Made by a program: the position numbers and the translations under genes. DNA of 64,000 bases from Paralvinella palmiformis (Eukaryota; Annelida; Polychaeta; Terebellida; Alvinellidae), in assembly GCA_025642065.1 (NCBI GenBank), contig JAODUP010000520.1, forward strand, positions 223,406 through 287,405, given 5' to 3'. The notes beneath the pieces are model-generated. The model was not told the DNA's origin. It saw only the letters and a list, made by a program, of their open reading frames with translations, and searched no databases. Shown here piece after piece: positions 12,501-33,000 of the stretch; within the stretch, counting starts at the first letter, position 1, and each line of letters begins with the position of its first letter.

Positions 12501-15419
12501 GAAGACTGATTTAATGTAGAAATAACTGAAATAATTTTGAAGTGGAACTGACCTGTAGGGCTGACAGTGACATGTCTATTGTTTACTTTTCACTGACGAT
12601 TCACAATCCAAGGCAAAAAAGGCTCAAAAAAGCTAAACTACCGGTATTGGAAAGATTGTGAAATCTCAACTAAAGGAAGAATATGTTATAGAAAACATTG
12701 TCATGGGCCAGATGATCATCAAGGAAGACAACGTCAGTGGATATCACTGTCAAACTGAATTTGAATATCAACATAAAAATAAAACCAGAATAATGGTACC
12801 GATTCTGACAAATCTTTCAGAAACTAGAACTTTACAGGTTTTTTTTTACCAACCCTATGTTTTCATTGATTATTTTTTTCCTCAAGCGACCAACTAATTT
12901 TTGGAAGGGAAATTTTCTGTAAAACAAGTATTCAAAAACAATGGCCTAATTATTAAATTTGTTGGGCTAGTGGATTTAAATTTTACTAGCCCATGGGTTA
13001 GTGAAATGTAGAAATATATCAAAATAGATCCAAGTATGTTTTTCTCAAGTACAAGAGGACAAAGCCAAAAGATAGTTAAGTTACATGCAAGGCTAAGTAT
13101 AATAAAAAAAAGGAAAAATTAATTATATGGATTCATTTCCAGCTCATGTGGTGGACAGCCTGACAATCAACACATTTAAGACTAGACTCATAAATTCTGG
13201 GATGAGGAGAAATACAGACTATCATGATTGATAAAAGTTTTTTAATTAAGATCTTGTTAAGATGATGATTGATGTTTTACAGCCACTTTTGTGCACAAGG
13301 TAGGCTAAATGGGCTGAGCGACCTCCAAAGGTAATGAGACGAAACAACCTTCAGATATGCCCACGCCGGGATTCTAACATGGGTGGTAGTGATCTGTGGT
13401 CCAGCACGCTACTGCTAGACCATAGAGGCGCCCCCAAGATCTTGTTAAGACTGATAACAATAATAACAGGCAAAGCCTCTATATTCTGTATCATAGTATA
13501 ATAATTGAACTGTGCCCAGTAGTTCTAAGTTACAAATAAGTTCTGGTTCACAAACCTTAATTGTTAACCATAAACCATCATCATTTAAGTTATGAAGTGG
13601 CTATAGGTCCAGCCAGACCCATAAACACAATTTTATAGCTACTGCTCTAGCACATTTCCAGTTTCTGTGGTGTATAGATCTATAATGTCACAATAATCAG
13701 TTACACAAATACTTTGATTTAGGGTTAGGCAGACAGTGTCAGAGCTTTAGTAAATCTCTAATGTGTCCAGTAGCGTTATATTCTACCGAATATTTGGGAA
13801 GGAGCACATGCACAGTTGAAGTGATGGAGCTATAGCTATTTTGATGTACATCCGGGTCCGGACTAATAGCAATAGCCTTTAAGCTTATTTAGTCTCCATG
13901 CAGGTCACTCCATGGGACATAAAATAATTAATTGTAAAATCAAGGACAAATTGGGATGAATAATTTGTGAGGACAAAATATCTAGCACTGTAGGTCCTGG
14001 CCATTAAGCTGACCTGACCATTAAGCCGAGGTAGCATTTTATCACGATTTATGGTAGTACCATCCATTAAGCTGACCAAAAAATCTGAACTTTTCCCTGC
14101 AGTATTTCCAGGTGACGTTTAGATCACAGGAAATAGTTTTGCTTCATAATTCGTTATTCATACCAATGTGTTTTGTAGTCTATACCGTAAATAGATCAAG
14201 GCAAATTATCATATTGTTTACATAAACTGTTAGCACATAAGTAGGACCTCAAACTTAAATTAACAGTGTGATTAAACATTCAATGAACTGCATATATGAA
14301 GTCAATGACTTAGAAATAATTAGACATATTGACAATTACTACTGTCTACTGAGCCTTTGATAGTACATTTTGGTCACTAACAGTAACACGGCAATAACAG
14401 AGACCATGTAAATTACCAGTATATGCTGTCAGTTAGTAACTCTCTTTTTAAAATTAATTAATCAGTAATTATCCCATTATTAATATAAATATGCCCAGAC
14501 AAAATATGTATATGGGGGCACCCTAATGTCTATGCCACCAAATGAATGAGATATGATGCTCTTGGGTACAGAATTTCTGGGTACGAGTTGTCTTGTTACC
14601 GATGCTGTCTTTGAATTGAAAGTCGTGAAATGGGCTACATTTATTCATAATTACAAAAATCTGATAATTCTACATATTAATATTGATTTTCATAATAAAG
14701 CCATGTATTATTATCATCAACTCGTTTCACTTCTATTTTCACTCCATGACTGCATGAGTTTAAATCAAAATGACGATTGATGACTGATGTCTGTTTGCAT
14801 TTAGAGTCTCGATGGCTGCTAACATACTGAAAAAATTCTCCCGGTGACTGGATTTCTTGACAGTGAAATAGCACTGGCCATTAAGCCAACCCCCAACCCC
14901 CCCCCCCCCAAAAAAATAAGGGTCCAAATGTTGGAAAAGACAATGATGATGTCTGTTTGCTTTAATCTCGATGGCTTTCTAAATAAAAAAATCTAGGACT
15001 GGATTTCTTGAAGTACCAATTAATGAATTATATCCACATTAATTAACCATAATAACAGTGTTGCCATTTTTCTATGAACAGCAAAATAAATACTAAAATA
15101 GTAGAGCAAAATCACTTATCATTTACCATTATTTACATTAATACAATGATAATCAGTTTATTTCAAATATATTTTCAGTGAGAGGATGTTATTGAGGAGG
15201 GTCATTTCAGTGCTGTGCTGAATTTCCCACCAGAAGTAGACTACAAGTAGATCTAGATCTGTGTTGTCACAGTTGTGTATCATCAAAATCATGTAGTCTA
15301 GATCTATGCAACCCACATGACACTACATTATCGCTCACCTTTCGCTCAGCTCTTCTGTCAATTGTTGTCTCTATATTTTGTCTTGCTTTCCAGTTGTGCC
15401 GTTTGTGTAAGCGACCCAT
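580..15419 (-). CDS. DHX37: DHX37-type DEAH-box ATP-dependent RNA helicase (partial, C-terminus outside window)
   Basis: Predicted nucleolar RNA helicase; the DHX37/yeast Dhr1 family releases U3 snoRNA during small-subunit ribosome assembly. Exons in transcript order: 15339-15419, 9557-9739, 9355-9455, 8890-9241, 8344-8492, 8141-8233, 6211-6307, 5840-5953, 5572-5673, 4677-4875, 4483-4567, 4112-4235, 3826-3918, 3609-3716, 3367-3491, 2151-2247, 1925-1990, 580-655. All junctions are GT-AG and phases agree throughout, giving about 748 residues. Visible motifs: GETGSGKTT (motif I, about residue 268), DEAH (365), SAT (401), [10 protein letters not shown] (motif V, 606) and QRAGRAGR (motif VI, 654). 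The start [13 protein letters not shown] resembles the basic N-terminus of DHX37. A lysine-rich coiled stretch (residues 60-95) and an acidic serine-rich insert precede the helicase core. The winged-helix/HA2/OB part must lie left of base 580. Intron 1 (5.6 kb) holds a LINE, a DNA transposon and SINEs. Confidence 0.93.
1566..1750 (+). repeat. SINE-B copy 1 (tRNA-derived)
   Basis: tRNA-like head with a box-B-like segment (TGTGGATTCAAATCCAACTC) and a body containing CCTCAGGTRTGATCAGAGCC, shared with the copies at 2600, 5215, 32788 and 53156. In the DHX37 intron between exons 1925-1990 and 580-655. Confidence 0.6.
1801..1866. repeat. CA and GA microsatellites
   Basis: CA run (1801-1836) followed by a GA run (1853-1866) in the DHX37 intron, next to SINE-B copy 1. 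A small CA run also lies at 709-722. Confidence 0.85.
2600..2735 (-). repeat. SINE-B copy 2 (tRNA-derived)
   Basis: Minus-oriented. The reverse complement reads GCCAGTGGTGCAGTGGTTAG, then a head with GGTTGTGGGTTTGAATC (box B) and a body ending near CTCAGATGTGACCAGGGAC. Its box A (GCAGTGGTTAGAGC) is the best preserved of the family in this window. Confidence 0.65.
2839..3110. mobile_element. Candidate MITE, 272 bp, in DHX37 intron
   Basis: The ends CAGTCTAACCT and (reverse complement of the right end) CAGTCTGGCCT form an imperfect TIR. Both flanks read TATG (2835-2838, 3111-3114). Inside, GCCAACTTTGGGACC and its near reverse complement GGGTCCGTATCAAAGTTGGC repeat the palindromic layout. A related fragment sits at 22230-22305 in a VPS53 intron. 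Confidence 0.6.
5215..5350 (+). repeat. SINE-B copy 3 (tRNA-derived)
   Basis: Head GGTGCAGTAGCTAGAGTAC, box B GTGGGTTCCAATCC, body with CCTCAGGTGTGACCAGCATCG. In a DHX37 intron. Confidence 0.65.
6609..8087 (-). mobile_element. hAT-family DNA transposon, degenerate, in DHX37 intron 6
   Basis: A 1479-bp element with ends CAGGGTTGGC...GCCAACACTG (TIR with one mismatch) and a perfect 8-bp TSD, AAAGAAAC, at 6601-6608 and 8088-8095. An 8-bp TSD is typical of hAT. It lies in the intron between DHX37 exons 8141-8233 and 6211-6307. Confidence 0.9.
6950..7765 (-). pseudogene. hAT transposase C-terminal remnant
   Basis: Minus-strand translation, across several stops and frame changes, resembles the C-terminal part of hAT transposases. 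It includes [15 protein letters not shown] and, just before it, a segment close to [20 protein letters not shown], which matches the hAT dimerisation motif (SSASIERxFSxxGxIxSKxRNRL). The element is too short for a full transposase and lacks the N-terminal BED/catalytic part, so it cannot be autonomous. Confidence 0.75.
10074..10255 (-). repeat. SINE-A copy 1 (tRNA-derived)
   Basis: Minus-oriented and diverged. A 15-bp TSD with one mismatch, TCTGTAGGTTRTGTC, lies at 10059-10073 and 10256-10270. The body matches the other copies (GGCTAAATGGACCGAGCGACC and TGGTCACTTTCGTGC). In DHX37 intron 1. Confidence 0.75.
10565..11716 (+). pseudogene. Non-LTR retrotransposon endonuclease fragment (frameshifted)
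   Basis: Plus-strand reading frames give APE-type endonuclease pieces: [57 protein letters not shown], then after frameshifts [20 protein letters not shown] and [20 protein letters not shown], and finally [13 protein letters not shown]. These are characteristic of LINE ORF2 N-termini, often annotated in invertebrates as craniofacial development protein 2-like. It is cut at 11716 by a DNA transposon; a short stretch after 13025 may continue it. In DHX37 intron 1 and antisense to it. Confidence 0.8.
11717..13020. mobile_element. hAT-like nonautonomous element carrying SINE-A (right end decayed)
   Basis: Starts TAGGGCCAGAAAAATATTTC, the same end as the element at 43458. Its right border near 13020 carries the inverted subterminal block (TTTACTAGCCCATGGGTTAG...TGTAGAAATATAT). 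The terminal GGCCCTA and TSD are not recognisable on the right. It shares about 400 bases with 43458-43885 and contains SINE-A copy 2. It has inserted into the LINE endonuclease fragment. Confidence 0.7.
11876..12056 (-). repeat. SINE-A copy 2, inside a hAT-like element
   Basis: Minus-oriented. It lies about 160 bases inside the element starting at 11717. The inner junction (AATTTGTGTATGATTGATG) is the same as in the element at 43458, so both descend from one insertion event. Confidence 0.75.
13263..13435 (-). repeat. SINE-A copy 3 (tRNA-derived)
   Basis: Minus-oriented, with a perfect 15-bp TSD AAGATCTTGTTAAGA at 13248-13262 and 13436-13450. The head reads (reverse complement) GGCGCCTCTATGGTCTAGCA. 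In DHX37 intron 1. Confidence 0.85.
13990..15015. repeat. CCATTAAGC-motif repeat and a 165-bp-spaced direct repeat
   Basis: CCATTAAGC(T/C)GA-type units occur at about 14004, 14020, 14067 and 14878. A direct repeat runs 14783-14863 and 14947-15014 (TGATGTCTGTTTGC... to ...GACTGGATTTCTTG), separated by a C-tract and A-tract. This looks like the ends of an unclassified element in DHX37 intron 1. Confidence 0.4.
15182..15238 (+). repeat. Partial duplicate of VPS53 exon 1
   Basis: 57 bases matching VPS53 15856-15912 with two substitutions. It reads [19 protein letters not shown], then leaves the homology and meets a stop four codons later. It lies in DHX37 intron 1, about 620 bases upstream of the original and in the same orientation, and is preceded by an acceptor-like TATTTTCAG. 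Confidence 0.9.
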
Positions 15420-15836
15420 TGTTTATCCAAGTAGTTTTTAGTTTTAAAATTATTCTAATTATTTCATAACTATACTGGAAACATTACATTGAACACAGCC
15501 CAGGCAGCTGCCATTACAATAATCATTACAATATTGAATCATACGCGATACAAAATAGATCCTATCCATTACATTTATGGTTGGAAGATCTGTGTAGTTA
15601 TTCTAAATATTATTGGAAAGATGTACAATATTAGTTACATAAAAATCCAGTGTATGTTTTCTGAATACGCTATATCTACATATAATCAGGCGAATGAATA
15701 TTGACCTTTACCGGAAGATCAAAGAACTACATTCGTGTGGGTTGTCATTCATTGATCATGGATGTATTATTAGTGTACATGTAGCTGTCATCTGTCAGCG
15801 AAGACGCCCCGTGTAGAGGGACTCTAGGCGTTTAAA
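15420..15836. promoter_or_regulatory. Head-to-head (bidirectional) promoter region of DHX37 and VPS53
   Basis: Only 417 bases separate the DHX37 start codon (minus, 15417-15419) from the VPS53 start codon (plus, 15837-15839), so both 5' UTRs and any core promoters must lie here unless upstream noncoding exons exist. No TATA box or CpG-rich block is obvious; the stretch is AT-rich with a modestly GC-richer part at about 15800-15830. TAGATCTA-type palindromes cluster on both sides (15240-15310 and 15980-16340). Shared promoter use is inferred from spacing only. Confidence 0.6.
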
Positions 15837-26058
<10,222 letters not shown>

Positions 26059-26136
26059 AGAATACACAGCCCATGTTATAGTCATTTTGTTTATGCTGTT
26101 GTCACAACAGAATGATGTCATTAAATATTCTGTTGT

Positions 26137-26142
26137 AATAAA
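26137..26142 (+). terminator. Putative VPS53 polyadenylation signal (AATAAA)
   Basis: The first canonical AATAAA after the VPS53 stop codon, 79 bases downstream. It would give a short 3' UTR. Usage is inferred. Confidence 0.55.
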
Positions 26143-29100
26143 TTATATGTTGGAATTAATGTGTTGTTTAGGAAAATAGGTCAGCACAATTACATCTACA
26201 TAATCTGAAAAAAGAAGTGAACAAAGAAAGTAATCATGATTTTATTGAAAACATCTACCTACAAGAGATCCGAGGTATGCATATGAAAGTTATGAAAAGT
26301 GTAGATTCCCTGATACTCGGAATATTTATCATAACTATGATGATGGATGCAACTCATTCTCTGATTCTGTCTGAAACAGTCGCTACTTATTGGAGCACAT
26401 TGAAAACATACATTTCTTTTCATGCATACAAACATACACCTGCTTAGTGGCATAGTACTGTATGCAATTATCCAATGCAAATTTAATGTTGTACATTGGT
26501 TTTTGAAAGCGAAAATACAAGAGAACAGTCGGAAAGTGTCTAATAGTAATACACAATCAAGCTAGCTGCCAAAGAAGGGCTCAAACACAACGTTTAAAAA
26601 AAAGACAATACTGCACAATATAATCACTAAAATGAAGAACCATCATTTTGTACATCACCATTTACTGAAAACCATCTAATCTAACACGGCTCGCTTCATA
26701 CATATCGAGGAGGATCATGCCACACACTTCATATTTATCTGCCTAGTGTATTTACTGCATATTACAAAGTCATAATCTGTTTTGATCAAGATCAATATCC
26801 TTTATGCCATGAAATGGTGGACTGCATAACGAGATACATAATACATCTGATGCGACAGTTCATCACAGCTATTTCTAATATACAAATCAGGTAAATTTGT
26901 TTTAAAAAATCAAGTGTATGCGATATACCTGTGTTATACCAAATGAATCTATAACAATATAGGTCTATTTATCTTCAGGTCATAACAACGATGTCAAAGT
27001 TCCAATTTTCTGATAAACAAAATAGCCTGCAATCACAATGATTCATATTTCATAAAATAAGCAATTTACTGTTGATGTACTCATCTTAAATATAGTAGAC
27101 ATTTCTCAGCCCACAGCAAAATTAGAATTTGAATAGCATTAGTATGGTGAAAGCCCATTAGATTACATAGTTGGATTTATTGTGTTTGAAATTTATCCCA
27201 TGTTTGTGTGTTATAGTTTCTAATTTTAGGAAAAACCTAAATAATTTGGCAGATTCCTAATTTACACAAAGGTTTCGTGAACATTCCAGTATTAATAGAT
27301 GTTGTTTAATGGTAGAATCAAAAACATTAAAAACAAGGCACATCTAAGCATTTTATTGCAATGTACCAAAGAATCACTCATGAATCTATGCATCCTTTGG
27401 ACACACCAACCCCGGTACTGGGAATACTGCAGGACTGCTGTTTAACAGCCAATTTTATGCACATGCATACAAAGGTTTATTTTCTACATCAGGATAGTTC
27501 GTATTCATGCATCACCTTGCATACCCAGGTAAATTAGCCATACCTCCTGTTCTTTGGCAATGCCAAATTATGCAGACAGTTTACTGTTACAGAAACAACT
27601 GCATTTCTGACTGGATGAATCAAAATTTATACAAATGTAAATCAATGACGAGTATAATTAATTATTTATATTTGTCACAAATTTATAAGCACCGATTTTT
27701 ATCTACCTCTCATCCATTTTATCATCAAAAGACATATACAAATTGTAGAAATGAAAAAGTGCTTGCCACATTCACATCTGTGCCAACTATCATTCACTGC
27801 TTCTAACCCAAATATCACTGATGAAGAAATAAGTGTATACTACCATTTCTAACCCAGGAATTTCTGAACTGGGAAAGGTCTATTAACTGAGTAAATAACA
27901 AGCCAAAAAATGTAATTTGTCCATATGTTTTAAAGGAAATAAGCTTTAAACCAAATGGTTATTGAAATATCTCTGTAACAGTGATAAAGTCATAACCAAC
28001 TGTGATTACTGCAAGACAAACAATGGCTGCGGATAACTAATTAATGTGTATATTTATCTAAATCGTGTAAAATTTGGTAAAACGCATTATTATCACAACT
28101 AAATGCATTTTGAGAATGACACAACTCATGTACTGCAGTGAATTAATAACAGACCGATCCCAGCGAAATGCGTTGCATCGGTTACCAACTGCAGTCTCAG
28201 GTTAGAAAAAGCTATGGTGCCCACTGTTAATAGGGGATGGCAACTTTTCACTAACAATAAATACTGGAAATCTTTTGGCAAATTATTTCATATTAAATGG
28301 AGACTGAGACTAGCATTTCAGCTGAAAGGATTTAACACAATACCTAATGATTGAGCAGATCGATCTTTCCAGATGAATGACACAACTAAGCCTTCATTAC
28401 TCATGTTGACTTGTGCAGGATTTTTTTAGCATGGGTTTCAATGGATTTCAATGGACAAATGATTTTAAAATTAAACTTTTAGTTGAATGTAAATTGATTT
28501 TAATGAAGATTGTTTAATATTTAATGTTGATATAAAGGGCAATTTGCAAGTTTTGGAAATATAATTTGTACTTGTGCCTGGGAAGCAATCATATATGTAT
28601 CACCTGTATATTATTAAATAAAAAATTAGAGTATTAACACATTTACATACAGTAAACATTGCACGAATAGCTGATTCAGAAAATAAAACAGTTCGCTTTC
28701 AATACAAGATATCGTGCATAAATACCAATGTTACAGTAATAGATGGATGAATGTTGTTTAATGACACATCAGCACAATTTAGGTCATTCAGTGTCCTTGT
28801 TACAGTAACAGGAATCACCCATTGAATTATAATCTATGTGATCATTGTGATAAAAAATTACATTTTAGAATGGAAGTTGGGACTGAGAGGCCAGACCATG
28901 ACAACCATGCAAATTACATTGAACGTTACTTAGTTTAGCAGTATATATCTATTGGATGAAGTCTAAGCTATTCCTATTAAATTCAAAATTATGATCTGGA
29001 GATCACATACCCTTAATGGACTATAATTAAAAACCAAATATAGCTTGTAAATAGCCTAAATACAGCTTTTCAGTAAGACATTTATTGGCCATGACACGCG

Positions 29101-30086
29101 TAAATCACCATGCAACACAGTGATTCTTAGACTTCTAACCCGAGACCATAGTGTGAAATTCTGCCGCATGGTGGCGCCAGGGGTAATTGAATTAGTCTAT
29201 TTAAATAACCGAACAGTTTTTTTCTCAGTCCAAAGTCTGGACAAAACACTGAACCAACATCTAACTAAACACGCATCTAACACCTTTAGAAGAGAATACT
29301 TTGATTTTTACTATGTACAACATGTTAGTTGAGCACTGCCTGGCAGTATTTATATTTGTCAAGAAGGTCCACCTTAAGATGTACACTTTATTACATTTTT
29401 AATTTATTCTGACCATCTCCTAATCTTCCAACCTCTTAATTAATGCATTTCAACTAATAAGTAGGAAGACAACGATGGTCTCATTTTAATATTACTGACT
29501 GATATCGATGATTAGTTATTTATTTACAAACCATTTGGTGTTCTAGCAAGTGATTGAGTGATCGCTTCATTCACCCATGGTCGCTCATCTCACATGAAAT
29601 ACATGCCTGAGGGGGAATACTCCCGAGATAAATGACATGATCGGATTAAACCCTTTTATTGATGGATGATACATCCCACAGATACCAGCAAACACTGGGA
29701 TTAGATTCTACAACACGGATCACAACTCACTCACCACAACTGGTGCTCTATTTCAAAAGAATCAAATGCACATTGTAAAAGGAATGACCCCTCTTTTTAT
29801 ATTCTCGGTCAATGGACTAGAAACACTACTTGGAAAAAAATAAAACAGCATGTAAGATTTTTCCTTGTTTATGAAAAATTGATGACTGAATTCACTTATA
29901 TACTTTTTCTGGAGGTTCAGTGACAGAGAATATATTCCATTACAAAATGTGTAATATTAAAGAATTTGAAGTTTTATGTAAGTATAACACTCCACTTTAA
30001 TTAACAGAAAATGAGCATTTGGTCAAGTCAATTATTTGTTTGTGTAGCAAATGACAATATTAAATAAGCCCTACATTCAATCTATA
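26143..30086. other. Intergenic region between convergent VPS53 and PGAM5
   Basis: AT-rich. No ORF longer than about 100 codons and no recognisable domain. It probably includes the PGAM5 3' UTR (next to 30086, minus strand). I see no SINE-A/B copy here; a short TTTAATGACACATCAGCAC motif at 28757-28775 may be a repeat tail. Confidence 0.5.
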
Positions 30087-33000
30087 TCAATTTGTTGTTA
30101 ATAGATCTGGTGGCATGTGACCAGCATCACCATGGTAACGAAGAGACACACGCCCACTGGGACGTATGGTGAACCATGTGACACTGCCATTATACATGGA
30201 CATGCGCAGCCATGCCTCTGGCGGCAGCTGTAGGGCTCTGAAATGGATAAGTATTAATGGTCAGTTGGAAAATAAATATATTCATATAAAACCCAATATA
30301 AATGTGTAAAAAGGCAGGTTAGTTGCAGAATTATACAAATGTTTGTTTGCTGCTTATAATGTAGTAAACAAATTTACCTGCAGATGAAGAATCGTATAAC
30401 ATTAGCATGGCACACGTAAACTTCATAACTGTCAGTGTGTTGCTTAGGGTCAGCTCTATGAAAATACTTTCTAAAACCAGCTTCAATTCTTGCTCCATCT
30501 CTGAAAAACTATGGTTAAAAAATTATATGCTTTTTATCTTCTAGCTTTAAACCTGCAAGCATAAAGATCCTGAATTTGTCCATATAAAATACTTATTTCT
30601 AGGTTATACTAATAAAAGTAAGCCAATATTTGTGATAATATACATTGCATTAATGTGATCAGAGGATACAGAGCAACCTCAAGTGGATCTAAGAATATTT
30701 CTGATAATACAGTGTATACCTATTTTAACAATTTATTTAATAATGATTATGACATTAATGAATATTTAAAATCACAAATCTAAAAACCACAATTACTATT
30801 GGATAAATTGTGACAATAACATTCCACATGAATTGAATGTTGATATAATATTATCAAAGGTTGAACATCGATTGAAGAACCTAAAAAATAATAAATGACC
30901 AAACATTGATGGATTGACCTGTGACATTTTAAAGAACAGCAAACAACAGATGTGTTATAGCTAGGCATTTATGCGACTTGTTTAATGCAATTCTTACTAC
31001 TGATATGTACCCTGATGTGTGGTGTGAAGCCACTGTCAGCCCATTACATAAAAAAGGACCAAAAAGTGAAGCCAATGAATACAGAGAAATATCATTATCA
31101 TGTATGTTTCTTAAGGTTTTTCCCAAAATATTGAACTCGAGAATGATATCTAGGGCCGCATATAAGCAAAATATAGATTCCAATCAAGATGCATACCAGA
31201 AAGGTAAATCCTCAATTGATCATATATATACATTAATGGCCATTGTGCAGAAATATCTGTTAAAAGCTGATGAGAGGTTTTATCGTGTTTTCATCGACTT
31301 CAGTAAATGCTTTGAATCTATCCCAAACTTACACTTATGATAAAGACTTATCGATGAAGGTATCCATGGCAAGATTTTAAAGGTGCTTTGATCAACTTCA
31401 CTATTTGAATGTATCACTGGTACCTGTCATGGTTGTATGCTGAGTCCTTTTCTGTTCAATTTATATTTGAATGAGCTTGTAAATATGTGTAGTGATAGTT
31501 GTCCTGGTCTATATATCAGTGAATTAATGCCTAAAGCATGTGTTACTTTATGCTGGTGCTGTTGCTATAGTAGATGACACAATAGACTGATTGCAACATC
31601 AATTAAACACAATGATGATGAAGATTGATGTTTTACGACCACTTTTGTGCACAAAGTAGGCTAAATGGTCCGAGCGACCTCCAAAGGTAATGAGAGGAGC
31701 GAAAGACGAAACAACCTTCAGATATGCCCACGCCAGGATTCGAACACGCGTGGTAGTGATCTGTGGTCCAACACGCTACCGCTAGACCACGGAGGCACCC
31801 CAAAATTAAACACAATGAGTGAGTTCTGCTTGAAATATGGTCTCAGTATAAAAATGTCCAAAACAAATATCAAGATTTTTAGGAACGGTGGTTGACTAAG
31901 AACACATGAAATGGTGAACATAAATAACGAGCTTTTGGTGGAAACTATATTGTATAGGTATGGCTTGTAACATGTTTGGATCAACCAAACAGTTAGTGAT
32001 AAAAAAATACTTTTAGAGATCTTAGAGATACAGATATAAGATTGTGCCGTACAAAACTGGTCTGTTGAAATTAATTCACTGTCAAATTTATCTACATATT
32101 ATCTATCTGTCCCCTGTACCAACATCTCAGATCTACTTTCCTGCAATGCATCCTCCTTGATTACTCTTTCCATGCATTTTGTTCTGTAATGTCATGCAAT
32201 AACAAATATGTAAATATTAATCTCTCAAAAATATGTTTACCATGCTCCAGATGTTCATAACATGTTTAACAAGTTGTGATTTGTATCTGACATGTTGATG
32301 GATCTATAATTTGTCATGCCCACAAATGTCTAAATACTTTGTACCATGGGCCCCATGCCTCTGAAGTACACAATAAAGCTTATTCTGTATACATAGTCTA
32401 CTTATGCACTAACTTACAATATAAGCAGGAGCCTTGAAAATAAATGCGTGCCTAGTTTATCCTCCAGATAAAACAGGAGCTTACCTCAGCCTCTGATTTC
32501 CAGCTTCCTATGGGAGGTTCTGGTGGCACAGGTGCACCCTCCTGTAGGATCTCATCAATGAAGATGGGAACATCAGATAGATGTTGATGGATGATCTCAG
32601 CACTCTCTCTGGCACGTGTCATGTTAGAGTGAATGATTTTTGAATATGGATGACCAAGTTCCTTCAAGCGTTTACCCGTACATTCCACTTGCTCACGACC
32701 TGGACAAAACAGAACATAGGCTTGTATATAAAATAAACAATTCTGATATACAATCAGTAATTTACATATGTACTGACTACAGGATATGGTGCCCTGATAG
32801 CATTGTAGTTAGAGCACTGTGCTCTAATTTAGACCGGGAGATTTGAAGCCTCTAAACCTCCAGGTCAGAGTTTGAATCCAACTAATACTAAAGTTACTGG
32901 GATGTTTCCCTAGGAACCTGCCCTTCATCTACATGAACCAGATGTGACCAGTGCCACTACTTAACAATTCACTCACTCACTCATCCATTCACTCACTCAA

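Noticed and set aside
31633..31984. Minus ORFs of 60 and 88 codons
   Set aside because: Antisense readings of SINE-A copy 6 and the LINE fragment.
30509..32484. Suspected missing microexon in PGAM5 between exons 3 and 4
   Set aside because: Phase mismatch disappeared when the outer acceptor (ATAG before 30508) was used; [12 protein letters not shown] joins directly.
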